A DNA stretch of 64,000 bases from Lactococcus lactis (GCF_029023865.1 NZ_CP118969.1:1364001-1428000), one strand, 5' to 3'; shown: positions 1 to 9,386, counted from the stretch's first letter. Numbers and translations: made by a program. The notes: generated by a model not told the origin, from the sequence alone.

Positions 1-815
1 TAAATCTCCGCAATATAATGGGAAATTACTTGGGGTTTATAACCGTCACTTGAAAGCAGTTTGACGTTTTTGAGTTCTGACTGATGAAGTTCATAATAAC
101 TCATTAAGTCAATCGGGGCTTCAAAAACAATCAGTCGCTCAGACTGACCAATATCAAGCACCATGCCTCCATAAGATCCTGAATTTTTCAAGACCCGTTT
201 CAAATGTCCACTAGCGTGATCCTTGTGTAATTCGGGATACGCCTGAATGCCTTGTACGCTGGCTCCTACCATGTGGTTGGGCTTATCAAAATGTTTAAAG
301 ACCACAATCGGTTCATAAAAATGACGACCATCTTCTAAGGTATTACGCCACTGAGATTGAGCAATCAAGCCCTTTTCTTCAAAAAACTGAATCGTTGCTT
401 GGGACAGTCCCCGTTCTTCACCGAGGTACTTCTCCGCAAGTTGATTTTTGGCTTGGTCTCTCAAGTAGTAATGAAAAGGTTGTGCTTTTGGAACTTTTTG
501 AGCATCAAACGTTTGCCAGCCCGTCTGCGTCAGGTAAGCTACTGCTTCTTTGAAGTGCGCCCGACGCTCTTCAAAAGTTCGGGCATTAAAAAGAACCAAG
601 CTGACTAAATCAATAGGTCCGCCCCACAAATTTTCTGCGAACCAATTAAAGCGATTCTTTCTGGGGTTGAGCCAGATACTTTGATGCCCCTCCCACTCAT
701 ACATATTCGAACCAAGCGCTTTTAAGCCCAGTTGCTGGGCAACTTGAAAGATATTCGCCGATTGCGCTTGGTCTAAAAGTTGTTTCCGTTTTTCATGCGT
801 TTGAATTTCAACCAT
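1..815 (-). CDS. DUF3991/toprim-domain protein of conjugative element (partial)
   Basis: The open frame starts at an ATG whose complement is 813-815 and runs without a stop off the left window edge, so only the N-terminal ~271 residues are visible. It begins MVEIQTHEKRKQLLDQAQ. It has the conserved tract NRFNWFAENLWGGPIDLVS typical of DUF3991, then a toprim-like stretch (GGMVLDIGQSERLIVFEAP followed by IDLMSYYE). A GGGGGT Shine-Dalgarno lies inside the end of the preceding methyltransferase gene, which it overlaps by 8 bp, so it is probably translationally coupled. Proteins of this family sit downstream of the coupling protein in pCF10-like transfer operons and are thought to act in DNA processing during conjugation. 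The exact role is inferred from position. The C-terminus is not in the window. Confidence 0.8.
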   Translation of the reverse strand, partial: MVEIQTHEKRKQLLDQAQSANIFQVAQQLGLKALGSNMYEWEGHQSIWLNPRKNRFNWFAENLWGGPIDLVSLVLFNARTFEERRAHFKEAVAYLTQTGWQTFDAQKVPKAQPFHYYLRDQAKNQLAEKYLGEERGLSQATIQFFEEKGLIAQSQWRNTLEDGRHFYEPIVVFKHFDKPNHMVGASVQGIQAYPELHKDHASGHLKRVLKNSGSYGGMVLDIGQSERLIVFEAPIDLMSYYELHQSELKNVKLLSSDGYKPQVISHYIAEI

Positions 816-1778
816 CTTTACCCCCTTTCTCGTTTTTCGCACTCTTTTTCTGCTCTAGCCAAGTATTTCTTTCCCAGAAAACACCTGCCGCATAACCTTG
901 AATGGTAGAATCTCGCTCTGCCCGCTTCAACCTCACTTCGCCCCAAGCCGTATAACGCAAACTTTGTTCAATCCCGACGTAGCGTCGCCCTAACTTTTTG
1001 GCAACGACAAGGCTTGACCCTGACCCAGAGAATGGATCAAAGACAAGATCGCCCCGATTAGAACTAGCCAGAATTAACTTTGCCAGTAATTTTTCAGGCT
1101 TTTGGGTAGGGTGTGCCGTATTTTCTGGCATTGACCAATACGGGACTGAAATATCCGACCAAAAGTTAGAGGGCATGGTATCTCTGAATTTCCCCTCTAG
1201 GGTTTCTTGCCAATCTTTAGGCTGTCCGTTTTCCTTATAGGGAGCGAGCACCTTATGGCGCATTTTGACTTTGGCTAGATTAAAGGTATAGTCCTTGGTA
1301 TTGGTTAAAAACCAAACATCCTCCATGCCATTTTTCCAGTTAATTAAGCTTCCTCGTCCCTTCTCCCGTTGCCAAGTGATTCGGTTTTGAATCAAGAAAT
1401 ATTGGGCAAGGAGGGGTGCAATTTCTAAGCTTGTTTTCCAGTCCGCAAAAACATAGATCGTCGCATTTTCTTTGAGCAATGGTTTTAGCCGTTCAATCCA
1501 AGCCACTGTATAGGCTTGGTAATCAGCAGCGCTCATCTTCTTGAAAGGCTTGTCCTCATAAGTTTTATCCAAATTATAGGGCGGGTCCACAATGGCTAAA
1601 TCCACAAATTGCTTAGGAAGACGGTTCATTAGCTCAAACGACTCGCCACAAATGGAATGATTGACGATGGTTTCAAGTTCTTCTAAAGTATCGTCTTTTG
1701 ATAATATACTAGTTGTGCTTTAGGAATATCTTTAAGCCGCCAATCAAGCGTTTTGTTTTTAGGAGATTTTGGTTTCAT
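808..1778 (-). pseudogene. DNA methyltransferase, one-base frameshift near the 5' end
   Basis: The catalytic part (from an internal ATG at 1629 to 808, 273 aa) carries the amino-methyltransferase motif DPPYNL and a FxGxG-like SAM motif (DLVFDPFSGSGSSLVVAKKLG), in the order of beta-class N6-adenine/N4-cytosine methylases. The natural start is probably the ATG at 1778, which has GAGGAGG about 9 nt upstream and begins MKPKSPKNKTLDWRLKD. That frame ends at 1683 after VYYQKTIL. One base added in the A4 run at 1695-1698 would join it to KDDTLEELETIVNHSICGES and then the catalytic part, restoring 323 aa. The internal ATG at 1629 lacks a clear ribosome site. The gene sits between VirD4 and the DUF3991 gene, where a methylase could protect the element from host restriction. 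It may be inactive, phase-variable or a sequencing error. Confidence 0.75.
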
Positions 1779-1779
1779 C

Positions 1780-3597
1780 TTAGGCGGCCTCCTCGTGGGT
1801 AATAACTCCATGGTCAATGATTTGTGTGGCCTGATCCAAAAATTCTTCCTCCTCGTCCATATAGCGTTTATAGTAATACCAATTTGGGTCTTGGGGATTT
1901 TGAGCCAACAATGCGGCATTCGGGTGGTCACCCACCGTGTATTTTTTGTCCTTAAAGACATACTGTCCTGAGATGAAAAGCAAAGCCGAATTGTTATTCA
2001 AGCGTCCAATTTCATCAGGTGTAAAGAGATCACGCGCTTGCTTTTGATAACTCGTTGAGCCACCACCTCGTCCATGATTTTGCGTTCGATTGCGAATGGA
2101 AATGGTCTGCTTCCCTGCACGTTGGGAGAGATAGGCTGTAGTTTCTTTCTCATCTCCACCCAAAAAGAGCAGGCTGTCACAACTATTGAGCAAGGTTTCC
2201 CACCCATTTTTATACATGGCTTTGAGCTGTGCTAAGGCTTGTAAGATAATCACAATCGACATTTCTCGACTTCTAAAGGTTGCCAAAGCTTTATCAATAT
2301 TTGGTATCCGCCCAATGTTCGCAAACTCATCTAAGATGAAGCGCACATGCAATAGCGATTTACCCTCTGGTAGGGTTCTGATTCCCTGCATGACTTCATC
2401 TGCCTTTTTACGCAAGCGCTCCATGACGGTTGATAAGAACATAGCCGCAATGAAGTTATAGCTGTCGTCTGTTTCTGGAATAGCCAAAAAGACTGCCGTC
2501 TTTTCTTCATTCCATGAATCAATATCCATCGTGTCTTCCGCAATCAGATTGACGACTTTCTCATGGTCAAAGACAGAAAAGCGGGTCGCCGCAATCGCTA
2601 GAGCGCTTGACCGTGTTTCTGCTTTGAAAAGGTCATTAAAGAGTGTCCATTGCTTATAGGCATAATTATTCGGGTGGCGAGCGTTTTGTTCTTCCATCCA
2701 CTCCTCCACCACACTTGGAACTTTTGCTTCTTTGCGCTCAATATGACGAAAAAGTTCTGAGACCATGCCAAGGTCTGGCGTATAATCGTTATCTTGACCA
2801 TCAATCCACAAAAAGGTAATCATGGCACGGGCAAGTAAGCCCTCGGCACGTTGCCAAAAGTCTTCGCTTTGATTATCCCCTTTTTTCGTGGCCTCTGAAA
2901 TCGCCCCAAAGATTCGATCCACGTCCATTTCATCTTCTAAATAATGGAAAATATTAAAACGGTCGCTGTTCAAGAAAGTGACTAAATCAAAGATTTTAAC
3001 TTGGTAGCCATTTTCCACTAGCATCTTGCCACATTCTCGGATCAGTAGGCCTTTCGGGTCAGTTACGATATAGCTCCCCAGCAGTTGCATAAGATTGGGC
3101 TTGACAAAGGTATAGGTTTTCCCTGAGCCAGGGCCGCCCAACACCACGATATTTTTATTTTTTTGGTAGCGATAATCAATCGCTTGGTTAATCAGCCCCA
3201 TACGTGCTTTTTGTGTGTAGATAATATTATTCTCAGGTCTTAAGTCCGCAAAATGGCTGATTTCTTCTGGACGCGCAAGCCGTGCTGAACCATGTTCTTC
3301 ATTATTACGGTAAACGCCGTGGTCATTATTACGGACATAAGCAATCAGTCCCGAAAAACCGCCAATGAGGGCAAATAAAAAGCCGACCAAAGTCGGCACA
3401 TAAAGAAATTGTAAGTTTTGCTCTGTTAAGAGTTCTAATAAGCCATGATCAAAGAGGCTATTGAACTGGTCTCCCAGCGTTTGCCCTGGTAAACCTGTCA
3501 AAAAATTTCCTGACCAAAAGCCCAAAATAAAAAGCACTCCCGATAAAATCAGGTAGTGCTTCAAATTCTTTTGATAGGGGCGTGTCATATCACTCAT
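1780..3597 (-). CDS. VirD4/TraG-type conjugative coupling ATPase (PcfC-like)
   Basis: A 605-aa type IV coupling protein that links the relaxosome to the secretion channel at the inner face of the membrane. Two N-terminal membrane segments (about 14-33 and 68-88) precede a soluble motor domain. The Walker A motif is GGPGSGKT (154-161), and the Walker B region reads VRFILDEFANIGRIPN, the usual TraG/VirD4 pattern. It starts at an ATG overlapping the stop of the PcfB gene (ATGA), with GGGAGGG upstream. Length and order (pcfB, then pcfC) match the pCF10 scheme. Its last codons overlap the ribosome site of the methyltransferase gene, so the three genes are read as one unit. Confidence 0.93.
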   Translation of the reverse strand: MSDMTRPYQKNLKHYLILSGVLFILGFWSGNFLTGLPGQTLGDQFNSLFDHGLLELLTEQNLQFLYVPTLVGFLFALIGGFSGLIAYVRNNDHGVYRNNEEHGSARLARPEEISHFADLRPENNIIYTQKARMGLINQAIDYRYQKNKNIVVLGGPGSGKTYTFVKPNLMQLLGSYIVTDPKGLLIRECGKMLVENGYQVKIFDLVTFLNSDRFNIFHYLEDEMDVDRIFGAISEATKKGDNQSEDFWQRAEGLLARAMITFLWIDGQDNDYTPDLGMVSELFRHIERKEAKVPSVVEEWMEEQNARHPNNYAYKQWTLFNDLFKAETRSSALAIAATRFSVFDHEKVVNLIAEDTMDIDSWNEEKTAVFLAIPETDDSYNFIAAMFLSTVMERLRKKADEVMQGIRTLPEGKSLLHVRFILDEFANIGRIPNIDKALATFRSREMSIVIILQALAQLKAMYKNGWETLLNSCDSLLFLGGDEKETTAYLSQRAGKQTISIRNRTQNHGRGGGSTSYQKQARDLFTPDEIGRLNNNSALLFISGQYVFKDKKYTVGDHPNAALLAQNPQDPNWYYYKRYMDEEEEFLDQATQIIDHGVITHEEAA

Positions 3598-4115
3598 CTT
3601 AGCCCTCCCATCTTGGGTGCGACTTCCGAAGCTTTGGACTGTCGTCTCGCCACACGGGAGAGCCGCTCAATTTCTTGGGCTTTGCCCGCTTCAAGTTTTT
3701 CTTCAAAAGTTTGTACATTTGGGTTTTTAACTAGTTGACTTGCGACCTCGGCAGGGCGGGTTGTCAATTCTGACAAAATTCCCTCTAAAGCCTTTTTAGC
3801 TAAGGCTTCGTCTTTCACTTTGAAAAAGATATTCGTGCCCTGCTCGACTTTCTTAAATGCAAACGGGAGACCTTGTTCTTCAAAATAATGTTTGACTTTT
3901 TTCAAATCCACCTCTTGCCGTAGAAATTGTGAGGTTACAGGGTCTGTCGCATTCAGCAAACGATGCAGTTTATTTTGTCCCGTCGTCGGGGTGTCTTGTC
4001 GCTCTAGCCACGTATGAAGGCCATCACTGGACAAATTCTCTAGGATTTTGAGAAGGGTGCGTAGCGTATTGGTTCCATTGACGACAAATTTGTCAATGAC
4101 TTGTTCTTGATCCAT
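3594..4115 (-). CDS. PcfB family (DUF3801) transfer protein
   Basis: A 173-aa protein directly upstream of the coupling ATPase. It has a ~110-residue N-terminal part (MDQEQVIDKFVVNGTNTLRT, later VKHYFEEQGLPFAFKK) that resembles DUF3801/PcfB proteins, then a basic, charged C-terminal tail rich in E, K and R. PcfB proteins are accessory factors that bind the coupling protein and recruit the substrate. Family assignment rests on these tracts and on the 4-bp overlap with the VirD4 gene. It is now the first gene after a terminator (4132-4162) that closes the inserted defence genes, so its expression must come from read-through or from a promoter in the 196-bp gap 4116-4311, where no convincing one was seen. 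Confidence 0.8.
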   Translation of the reverse strand: MDQEQVIDKFVVNGTNTLRTLLKILENLSSDGLHTWLERQDTPTTGQNKLHRLLNATDPVTSQFLRQEVDLKKVKHYFEEQGLPFAFKKVEQGTNIFFKVKDEALAKKALEGILSELTTRPAEVASQLVKNPNVQTFEEKLEAGKAQEIERLSRVARRQSKASEVAPKMGGLR

Positions 4116-4131
4116 GTTCCTCCTTTTCTAC

Positions 4132-4162
4132 AAAAAAAATCAACCTCTTTTAAGATTGATTT
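4132..4162 (-). terminator. Intrinsic terminator after gajB
   Basis: On the minus strand a 9-bp stem (AAATCAATC pairing with GGTTGATTT, one G-U pair) with an 8-nt loop is followed by a run of eight T. It sits between gajB and the PcfB gene and would end the defence transcript before the transfer genes resume. The rest of 4163-4311 is AT-rich and holds nothing else recognised. Confidence 0.7.
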
Positions 4163-4311
4163 CCTGATTAATTATTTTTTCAATGCTCTTTTGAATCTTT
4201 CAAAATATCAAGCCAAAGTCCTAAGATTTTTTCTCATTAGTCTAATTTCTATGATTTCACGTACAGTAAAATTTAAAAAGGTCCTAACAAAGAATTAATT
4301 CGATTTCTCTG

Positions 4312-5817
4312 CTAATAGATAGTAACCAATTTATCCAATGTCAATCCACTTGCTCCTAACCTTTTAGCAATATTTTGATAGAACAGCCTTGTTCCATAGT
4401 TTTCTTTGATACTAATAAAAATTAGTTTGCTTTTTGCCCTTGTAGTTGCCACATAATGGTTATAGAAACTTACCTCATCTCGCAAATTATAATCCTCAAC
4501 AAACAGGATAACTTGATCAAATTGCAACCCTTTTGAAGAATGAAATGTCATCGCCCTATGGTTGATGTTATCTGATTTGAACGCTTCAATATATCTGTCT
4601 GTAGAAATAGTTTCATAAAGAGCTGATAAATCTTTAGGCTGAGCTTCATATCCTAGAAATGTAGCAAGCTCTGAAACTTTTTCCTTAAATTGATTTTCAT
4701 CAACAACGTTTGTCTTTAACCCCTGTAGGAATCTCTCCAACTTGCTTTTAATCTTCGAGTCTTCCTCCGTCCCTGAAGGGATATCATAGATAAAATCAAA
4801 AACCGAATAGGTATCAACTAGTAAATATTGTGCTATTGCATAATAGAGCCATCCTGCATCATTTGAAATATCTTCAATTGGAGCTTTGGGAATAAATTTG
4901 AAATCCATATCATTCGCACACAAAATATCAGCAGCACTTTTCGCATTTGAATTAGAAAATCTCAACAAAGCAGAAGATTTGTCTGCATCCCAAAAACATT
5001 TGATTTTTTCAATCCAATCTTGTTCCGTACAATTTAACAAAATAATATTCTCTATGCTGGTTTGTTGATCATAGAGACTGGAAGTCTCTTCAAAAAGCAG
5101 ATTTGAGTAGTTTTGAATCTGTTTATTTGAACGGAAGTTATCAACCATAAAAAATTTTTCGAAATTTCTTTTGCCAATAATACTCTTGAATGCTTCAGGA
5201 TTAGCACCTCTCCATGTATATAAGGATTGCTTGTCATCACCAACAATAAATAAGTCAATGGTCAATGAATCTGTCAAATACATAAAAAATTCATTCATTG
5301 CTGTATCACAATCCTGATATTCGTCAACATAAATTTTGAAATATTTAGCTTGCAGGTACAGTCGTGCTACTTCTGACTTTCTAAGTATTTTTAGAGCTAG
5401 TTCGAAAATAAAATTCTTATTATTATCCTCATAGCTTCCTAAAGTGCAGTTTTCAGAAATGAAATTCAACCCTTCTTCGTAATTATCAAATTTTAGACTA
5501 TAGTCAGTCGTCATCTCACAATCAAATTGTACACCGTAGGCATCTTTCATAAACGGTTTGATAACTTCTTCGATTGCAAAACTATTATTAGTACCAATAA
5601 AATATCCTGTAATATCTACAGATAGTCTTTCTTTTATTTCTCGCGCGGCTTTAATTGTAAAAGTGATTGCTGCAATAACACGATGATCCTTATTCTCGTC
5701 TATTTCTTTCGCAATTTTTGCGACCATTGTATGCGTTTTCCCAGTGCCTGCACTTGCTCTAACAATCAAGTTGCCTGCTGTGTCAACAATTTTTTTCTGA
5801 GTATCTGTTAATTCCAT
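4312..5817 (-). CDS. gajB: Gabija protein GajB, UvrD/PcrA-like helicase
   Basis: The 501-aa product (start ATG at 5817, AAAGGA nine bases upstream) is a superfamily 1 helicase. It has Walker A ASAGTGKT (21-28), motif II DEYQD (165-169), motif III GDDKQSLYTWRG (193-204), motif IV VDNFRSN, motif V TFHSSKGLQFDQVILF and motif VI VATTRAK. It overlaps the end of gajA by 10 bp, so the pair is translationally coupled. Known Gabija systems combine an OLD-family nuclease of about 570-580 aa with a UvrD-like helicase of about 500 aa, which fits here. In Gabija, GajB is thought to sense DNA ends or single strands and to stimulate or license cleavage by GajA. An alternative TTG start at 5838 is possible but has a worse ribosome site. 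Confidence 0.9.
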   Translation of the reverse strand: MELTDTQKKIVDTAGNLIVRASAGTGKTHTMVAKIAKEIDENKDHRVIAAITFTIKAAREIKERLSVDITGYFIGTNNSFAIEEVIKPFMKDAYGVQFDCEMTTDYSLKFDNYEEGLNFISENCTLGSYEDNNKNFIFELALKILRKSEVARLYLQAKYFKIYVDEYQDCDTAMNEFFMYLTDSLTIDLFIVGDDKQSLYTWRGANPEAFKSIIGKRNFEKFFMVDNFRSNKQIQNYSNLLFEETSSLYDQQTSIENIILLNCTEQDWIEKIKCFWDADKSSALLRFSNSNAKSAADILCANDMDFKFIPKAPIEDISNDAGWLYYAIAQYLLVDTYSVFDFIYDIPSGTEEDSKIKSKLERFLQGLKTNVVDENQFKEKVSELATFLGYEAQPKDLSALYETISTDRYIEAFKSDNINHRAMTFHSSKGLQFDQVILFVEDYNLRDEVSFYNHYVATTRAKSKLIFISIKENYGTRLFYQNIAKRLGASGLTLDKLVTIY

Positions 5818-7526
5818 TCTACCAAATCCTTTAGACAAGCAAAATTATAATGTTCATATACTTCTCTACAATCTTCATCAGTTAATTTCTCAATAAGCTC
5901 AACCATGTGATTATTTTTAGCTGCTTGAAGATAAGTAACTGGATCTTTTACCTCAAAATATTCAACAAGATTATCGTGGAGAACTTCATCTAGGTCATTT
6001 TCTAAATCAACTTTTGATAAATAAACATGATAGTATTCTCTTATCCGATTCAGTGTTGGAAGATTCTGTTCAAGTTCATAAAGCTGTTTTCGATATCCGA
6101 TAGAATTTTTTGTAAATTCCTCCTTACTTTCATGAAAATCTCTCATTGGCCAGTCTGTCACAAGTGTTCCATTAGTCACCCCATTGATTCTGGAAAATCC
6201 CAGAGCATAGCACCCTTTATTTTCCCGCCATTGAATATCATTATCCGTTTTAATAACGTAATGAATTCCTAAATCTTTCAAAATAGGTTGGTAGTTCTTG
6301 AATCCTATGCCATTAACTGAAAGAATATACATTCCGTTAACTTCATAATATGGTTTAATCACTGAAAGAACTTTATCAAATAAAAGCTGCTCAGACGGTC
6401 CTTCTACTAACAAAACCTTATTCGCAAAAATTGCCTCCGCAAGCAAGCGGTTAAGCATTTTCTTATTATCTTGAAAGTCAGAAGGTACATTATAAAAAGC
6501 GCTCTTACTTGTCACTCTCCTCTCAGCAAAAATTCGCACCAAAGTGACTTTGTTCATTTCATACAAAATATAAGGAGAATGGGTAGAAACAAATAAATAT
6601 GGATAGCTCTCTGAATTACCAAATAGAATCTGAGAAAGCTCTATCTGCAAAGATTTATGAAGATTGTTTTCAGGCTCCTCTACTAGAAATAAATTTATTC
6701 TTTTATCTGCTTCTTGCTCCGCTAAAAGTGTAAATAAAGAGTACACAACCAGCTTTTTTCTACCCTCCCCTGCCGTTGGATAAATGTTATCATCGCCTTT
6801 TTTCTTCATGTAAGGGACAATATTAGAATAGAGTCCCTTCACTGCAATTTCAGATTTAATTGAAATTGAGATGTTTTCATCATTGAATTTTTGGTATGCA
6901 GGAGTTATCCTCGACTCAAAATCCGAAACTCCTGAAAGGCTTGAAATCTTTTCGTTCAGTTCACTAACAATAGATTTTATAGAATCATTGATAACCTTGT
7001 CGTCCTCTGTATCACTTTGGATAAACTTCTTGATATTCCGTTTAAAAAGAACATCCATATCAACATAAGAATCTATATAAAAGACATTAAATACGTCATC
7101 AATATCAAAACGGGTCCCTCTAGGTTTGATTTCCTGAAGATTTTCTTTATCTCCACCCCAAAATAATTCAGCAACTCCAACCATTTCAGAGTTATCATAT
7201 TTCGAAATTAATCGTATGTATATTAAGTCTTGCCCTGATAAAATTGCCCCTCTAAGCCTCGCACGCAGTTTAGAGCTGTCCTCATTGTTATCACTAATAT
7301 CAACGGTAACCAAAATTTCAATTGGTATTTCCGTTTTCTTCTCAAAATAGTCTGAGTCCATAAAATCATTTCTACGAATATCTCTATCAAAAACAAATCG
7401 TAAAGCTGTCAGAAGATTTGTTTTTCCGACATCATTAAGCCCGAAAAATACATTCTTATTTGATAGGTCAATGCTTATATCTTCAAAACTTCTGAAGTTT
7501 TTAACCTGTAGCGACTTAAATTCCAT
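5808..7526 (-). CDS. gajA: Gabija protein GajA, OLD-family ATPase-nuclease
   Basis: The 572-aa product has an N-terminal ABC/SMC-type ATPase with Walker A GLNDVGKT (29-36), a signature-like AGEGRKK (252-258), Walker B FLVEEPE (280-286) and a switch region VSTHSPYI (313-320). A C-terminal TOPRIM nuclease follows, with VLLVEGPSE (acidic Glu375) and the metal-binding DND (428-430). Domain order and length match GajA, the sequence-specific nicking endonuclease that is held inactive by nucleotides and released when phage replication depletes them. It starts 53 bp after the Fic gene stop. A 14-bp tandem duplication carrying AAGGA lies directly upstream. No separate promoter was identified, so it may be read from the AbiE promoter at about 9985. 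Confidence 0.9.
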   Translation of the reverse strand: MEFKSLQVKNFRSFEDISIDLSNKNVFFGLNDVGKTNLLTALRFVFDRDIRRNDFMDSDYFEKKTEIPIEILVTVDISDNNEDSSKLRARLRGAILSGQDLIYIRLISKYDNSEMVGVAELFWGGDKENLQEIKPRGTRFDIDDVFNVFYIDSYVDMDVLFKRNIKKFIQSDTEDDKVINDSIKSIVSELNEKISSLSGVSDFESRITPAYQKFNDENISISIKSEIAVKGLYSNIVPYMKKKGDDNIYPTAGEGRKKLVVYSLFTLLAEQEADKRINLFLVEEPENNLHKSLQIELSQILFGNSESYPYLFVSTHSPYILYEMNKVTLVRIFAERRVTSKSAFYNVPSDFQDNKKMLNRLLAEAIFANKVLLVEGPSEQLLFDKVLSVIKPYYEVNGMYILSVNGIGFKNYQPILKDLGIHYVIKTDNDIQWRENKGCYALGFSRINGVTNGTLVTDWPMRDFHESKEEFTKNSIGYRKQLYELEQNLPTLNRIREYYHVYLSKVDLENDLDEVLHDNLVEYFEVKDPVTYLQAAKNNHMVELIEKLTDEDCREVYEHYNFACLKDLVEWN

Positions 7527-7532
7527 AATCTA

Positions 7533-7560
7533 TTTTATCCTTAAATTTTTATCCTTAAAT
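7533..7560 (-). repeat. Perfect 14-bp tandem duplication containing the gajA ribosome site
   Basis: Two exact adjacent copies of TTTTATCCTTAAAT (plus strand) occupy 7533-7546 and 7547-7560. On the minus strand each copy supplies AAGGA, and the proximal one lies 11 bases before the gajA ATG. A copy-number change here would move or duplicate a ribosome site. Confidence 0.85.
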
Positions 7561-7579
7561 TCCGAATTGTTTTTGAAAA

Positions 7580-8398
7580 TCAAACTAACTTTTGAAAGGA
7601 GCAATCAACAAGCTCATGCATACCGCCAAACAATAAGTTATCTGTGAACCATTTGAGGTATTGATCCGTGCGATAGCGAGAAGTTGTAGCCGCATTGGCT
7701 AGGACAAGGGCATCTCTGAAGAACTTAGAATTTTTCTTGAACGGTTCATTATTCACTTCAAAGCCCATGTGGCGCAAATACTTGATTAAAAAGACGGCAG
7801 ACGTTCTGGTATTCCCCTCACGAAAAGGGTGCGTTTGCCAAATCCCAGAAACAAATTTCATCACTTGATCCGCAATCTCGTGTCTTGTCATCGTAGAATA
7901 ATCCCGATTTTTCTCCATTTCAAAATCGTAAGCAAGATTATCCGCAATCATAGCAGCACTGGCATATTCAACACTTTTGCCATTCAAGACAGGCTCTGTT
8001 TTGGTAATGTTTTCTGTTCGATAACGTCCGACAGGGTAGCGGAAGCTCTCAATGCCTTGAAATAGGCGTTTGTGATAGTTGAGTAAAGTCACGGGACTTA
8101 GGCTAAAACCTTCTTCTGCTAAAATCTGGGAAATCCGAAGAGACGAAATATCAGCTTCTTCATAGCGTTTGTCATCTTCTGTTTGGTTCTCCGCATAATA
8201 ACTTTTGACATTTTGCTCAACTTCCTGATAGCTGGCTTTCCCGTCAATGTGGGCTTGGGCTTGTTGCACCATGTACTCCGACGGCTCTAAACCATCTGTT
8301 TTTTGAAGGCCAAAAGCTGTTTCCCAAAGGTCTAACTTATAACGGCTGCTATATTCGGTCTTTTCAACCTGATAAGGACGTTCTTCATCAAAGGCCAT
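7580..8398 (-). CDS. Fic-domain protein with VbhA-like N-terminal segment
   Basis: This 272-aa protein carries the Fic active-site motif HPFREGNTR (190-198), which in the family transfers AMP or another nucleotide part to target proteins. Residues about 36-70 (GLEPSEYMVQQAQAHIDGK onward) resemble the short helical VbhA-type antitoxin module, here fused in front of the Fic fold as in self-inhibited Fic proteins. I could not place a clear [S/T]xxxE[G/N] inhibitory motif. The start is the ATG at 8398 with AAAGGGGGT upstream, overlapping the AbiEii stop by 11 bp. It is therefore the third gene of an AbiEi-AbiEii-Fic set and probably acts as a toxin or defence effector. The target is unknown. Confidence 0.85.
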   Translation of the reverse strand: MAFDEERPYQVEKTEYSSRYKLDLWETAFGLQKTDGLEPSEYMVQQAQAHIDGKASYQEVEQNVKSYYAENQTEDDKRYEEADISSLRISQILAEEGFSLSPVTLLNYHKRLFQGIESFRYPVGRYRTENITKTEPVLNGKSVEYASAAMIADNLAYDFEMEKNRDYSTMTRHEIADQVMKFVSGIWQTHPFREGNTRTSAVFLIKYLRHMGFEVNNEPFKKNSKFFRDALVLANAATTSRYRTDQYLKWFTDNLLFGGMHELVDCSFQKLV

Positions 8399-9386
8399 TT
8401 TTTACCCCCTTTTGTGTTTTTTCACTTTCTCCATTTTGAACCTTGGAATTTTTGACTGCATTATCTTGTGCCTCTTCCGCTTTTTCAAGACGCTCATAAA
8501 ATTTCTTTTTATGAGGTTGAACTTCCAAAAGTTTGGAAGTAAAGGCTTTGACTGAGGCCATAACCTCTGAAAAGGAAATAGCTTTTGCAAAATCATGCTC
8601 CTCTTGATAACGCCGCCAATGATATTGCTGCAAATCTGACTGCTCTAAGAAGTCGAGAATTTTCAAGTATTCCTCTGGCTTAATCTCCCGACTTCTTTGT
8701 TTTAGTGTTTTTTGGAGCGCCGCAAGAATGGTTGGATAATCAATCTTTGGGTTCAGCTTGGTCAAGAAATAAATATCATAGAGGTCTTTGGCTCTCGAAT
8801 TTGTATCATCATAACCCTCAGCTTTTTCCCCCTTACCAAAAGAAATCGTCGCTTGAATTTTATCGGTCAAGATCTGCTCAAAAGAATAGGTATTCAGGAT
8901 AATCGCCCCTTCCTCAAACATCAAAGGAACCAAGGTGTCTTTATTAGGGGGCAATAAAATCTCGCCTGATGTTAAATCCAGATCAAGTGGATAGCGAGAT
9001 TTGCCATTGATAAAGTTGATTCTAATATTAAATCCGCTAAAGCCATCCATATCCTGACGTGTGGGTCTAATCGAAATCCTCTCAAAATAGTGATGTCCCA
9101 ATTCATCAGGACTTTCAAGAGTTGCCACGAATTTTTCCGCTTGTTCTCTTGTCCATGCTAGATTTTGAATGGTCGCGTCTAAATCTTTGGTGCTCCGATG
9201 TTCCAAGCCATAAGTTGCGGTTAGTAAATATCCCCCTTTTAGAATGAATTTGTCTCGGTAATCTGAGGCACTAATCTTTTTAAGAAGTTGCTCTAATCCA
9301 AACAGCTTAGAAACGTTCTTTAACGGAGCTTTGGTTTCTGTCGCTTTTTGCTTAATGAGGTTATTCATTTTTTGTTGGCTAAGCAT
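8388..9386 (-). CDS. abiEii: AbiEii/AbiGii-type nucleotidyltransferase toxin
   Basis: A 332-aa nucleotidyltransferase of the type IV toxin-antitoxin family. It has the typical GG motif (FILKGGYLL, 48-56) followed by STKDLDATI, in which Asp68 and Asp70 form the metal-binding pair. The ~60-residue C-terminal tail is very basic and charged (KLLEVQPHKKKFYERLEKAE onward). AbiEii-class enzymes block growth, in studied cases by adding nucleotides to tRNA or an equivalent target, and so limit phage spread. The start at 9386 has GGAGG six bases upstream and overlaps the end of the AbiEi gene by 8 bp. It overlaps the Fic gene by 11 bp at the other end. Confidence 0.9.
   Translation of the reverse strand: MLSQQKMNNLIKQKATETKAPLKNVSKLFGLEQLLKKISASDYRDKFILKGGYLLTATYGLEHRSTKDLDATIQNLAWTREQAEKFVATLESPDELGHHYFERISIRPTRQDMDGFSGFNIRINFINGKSRYPLDLDLTSGEILLPPNKDTLVPLMFEEGAIILNTYSFEQILTDKIQATISFGKGEKAEGYDDTNSRAKDLYDIYFLTKLNPKIDYPTILAALQKTLKQRSREIKPEEYLKILDFLEQSDLQQYHWRRYQEEHDFAKAISFSEVMASVKAFTSKLLEVQPHKKKFYERLEKAEEAQDNAVKNSKVQNGESEKTQKGVKNGL

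Noticed and set aside
357-608. 83-aa plus-strand frame inside the first gene
   Set aside because: It lies opposite the clearly coding DUF3991/toprim frame, has no ribosome site and shows no family features.
7533-7579. Separate promoter for gajA
   Set aside because: No -35/-10 pair with acceptable spacing was found in the 53 bp between the Fic stop and gajA.
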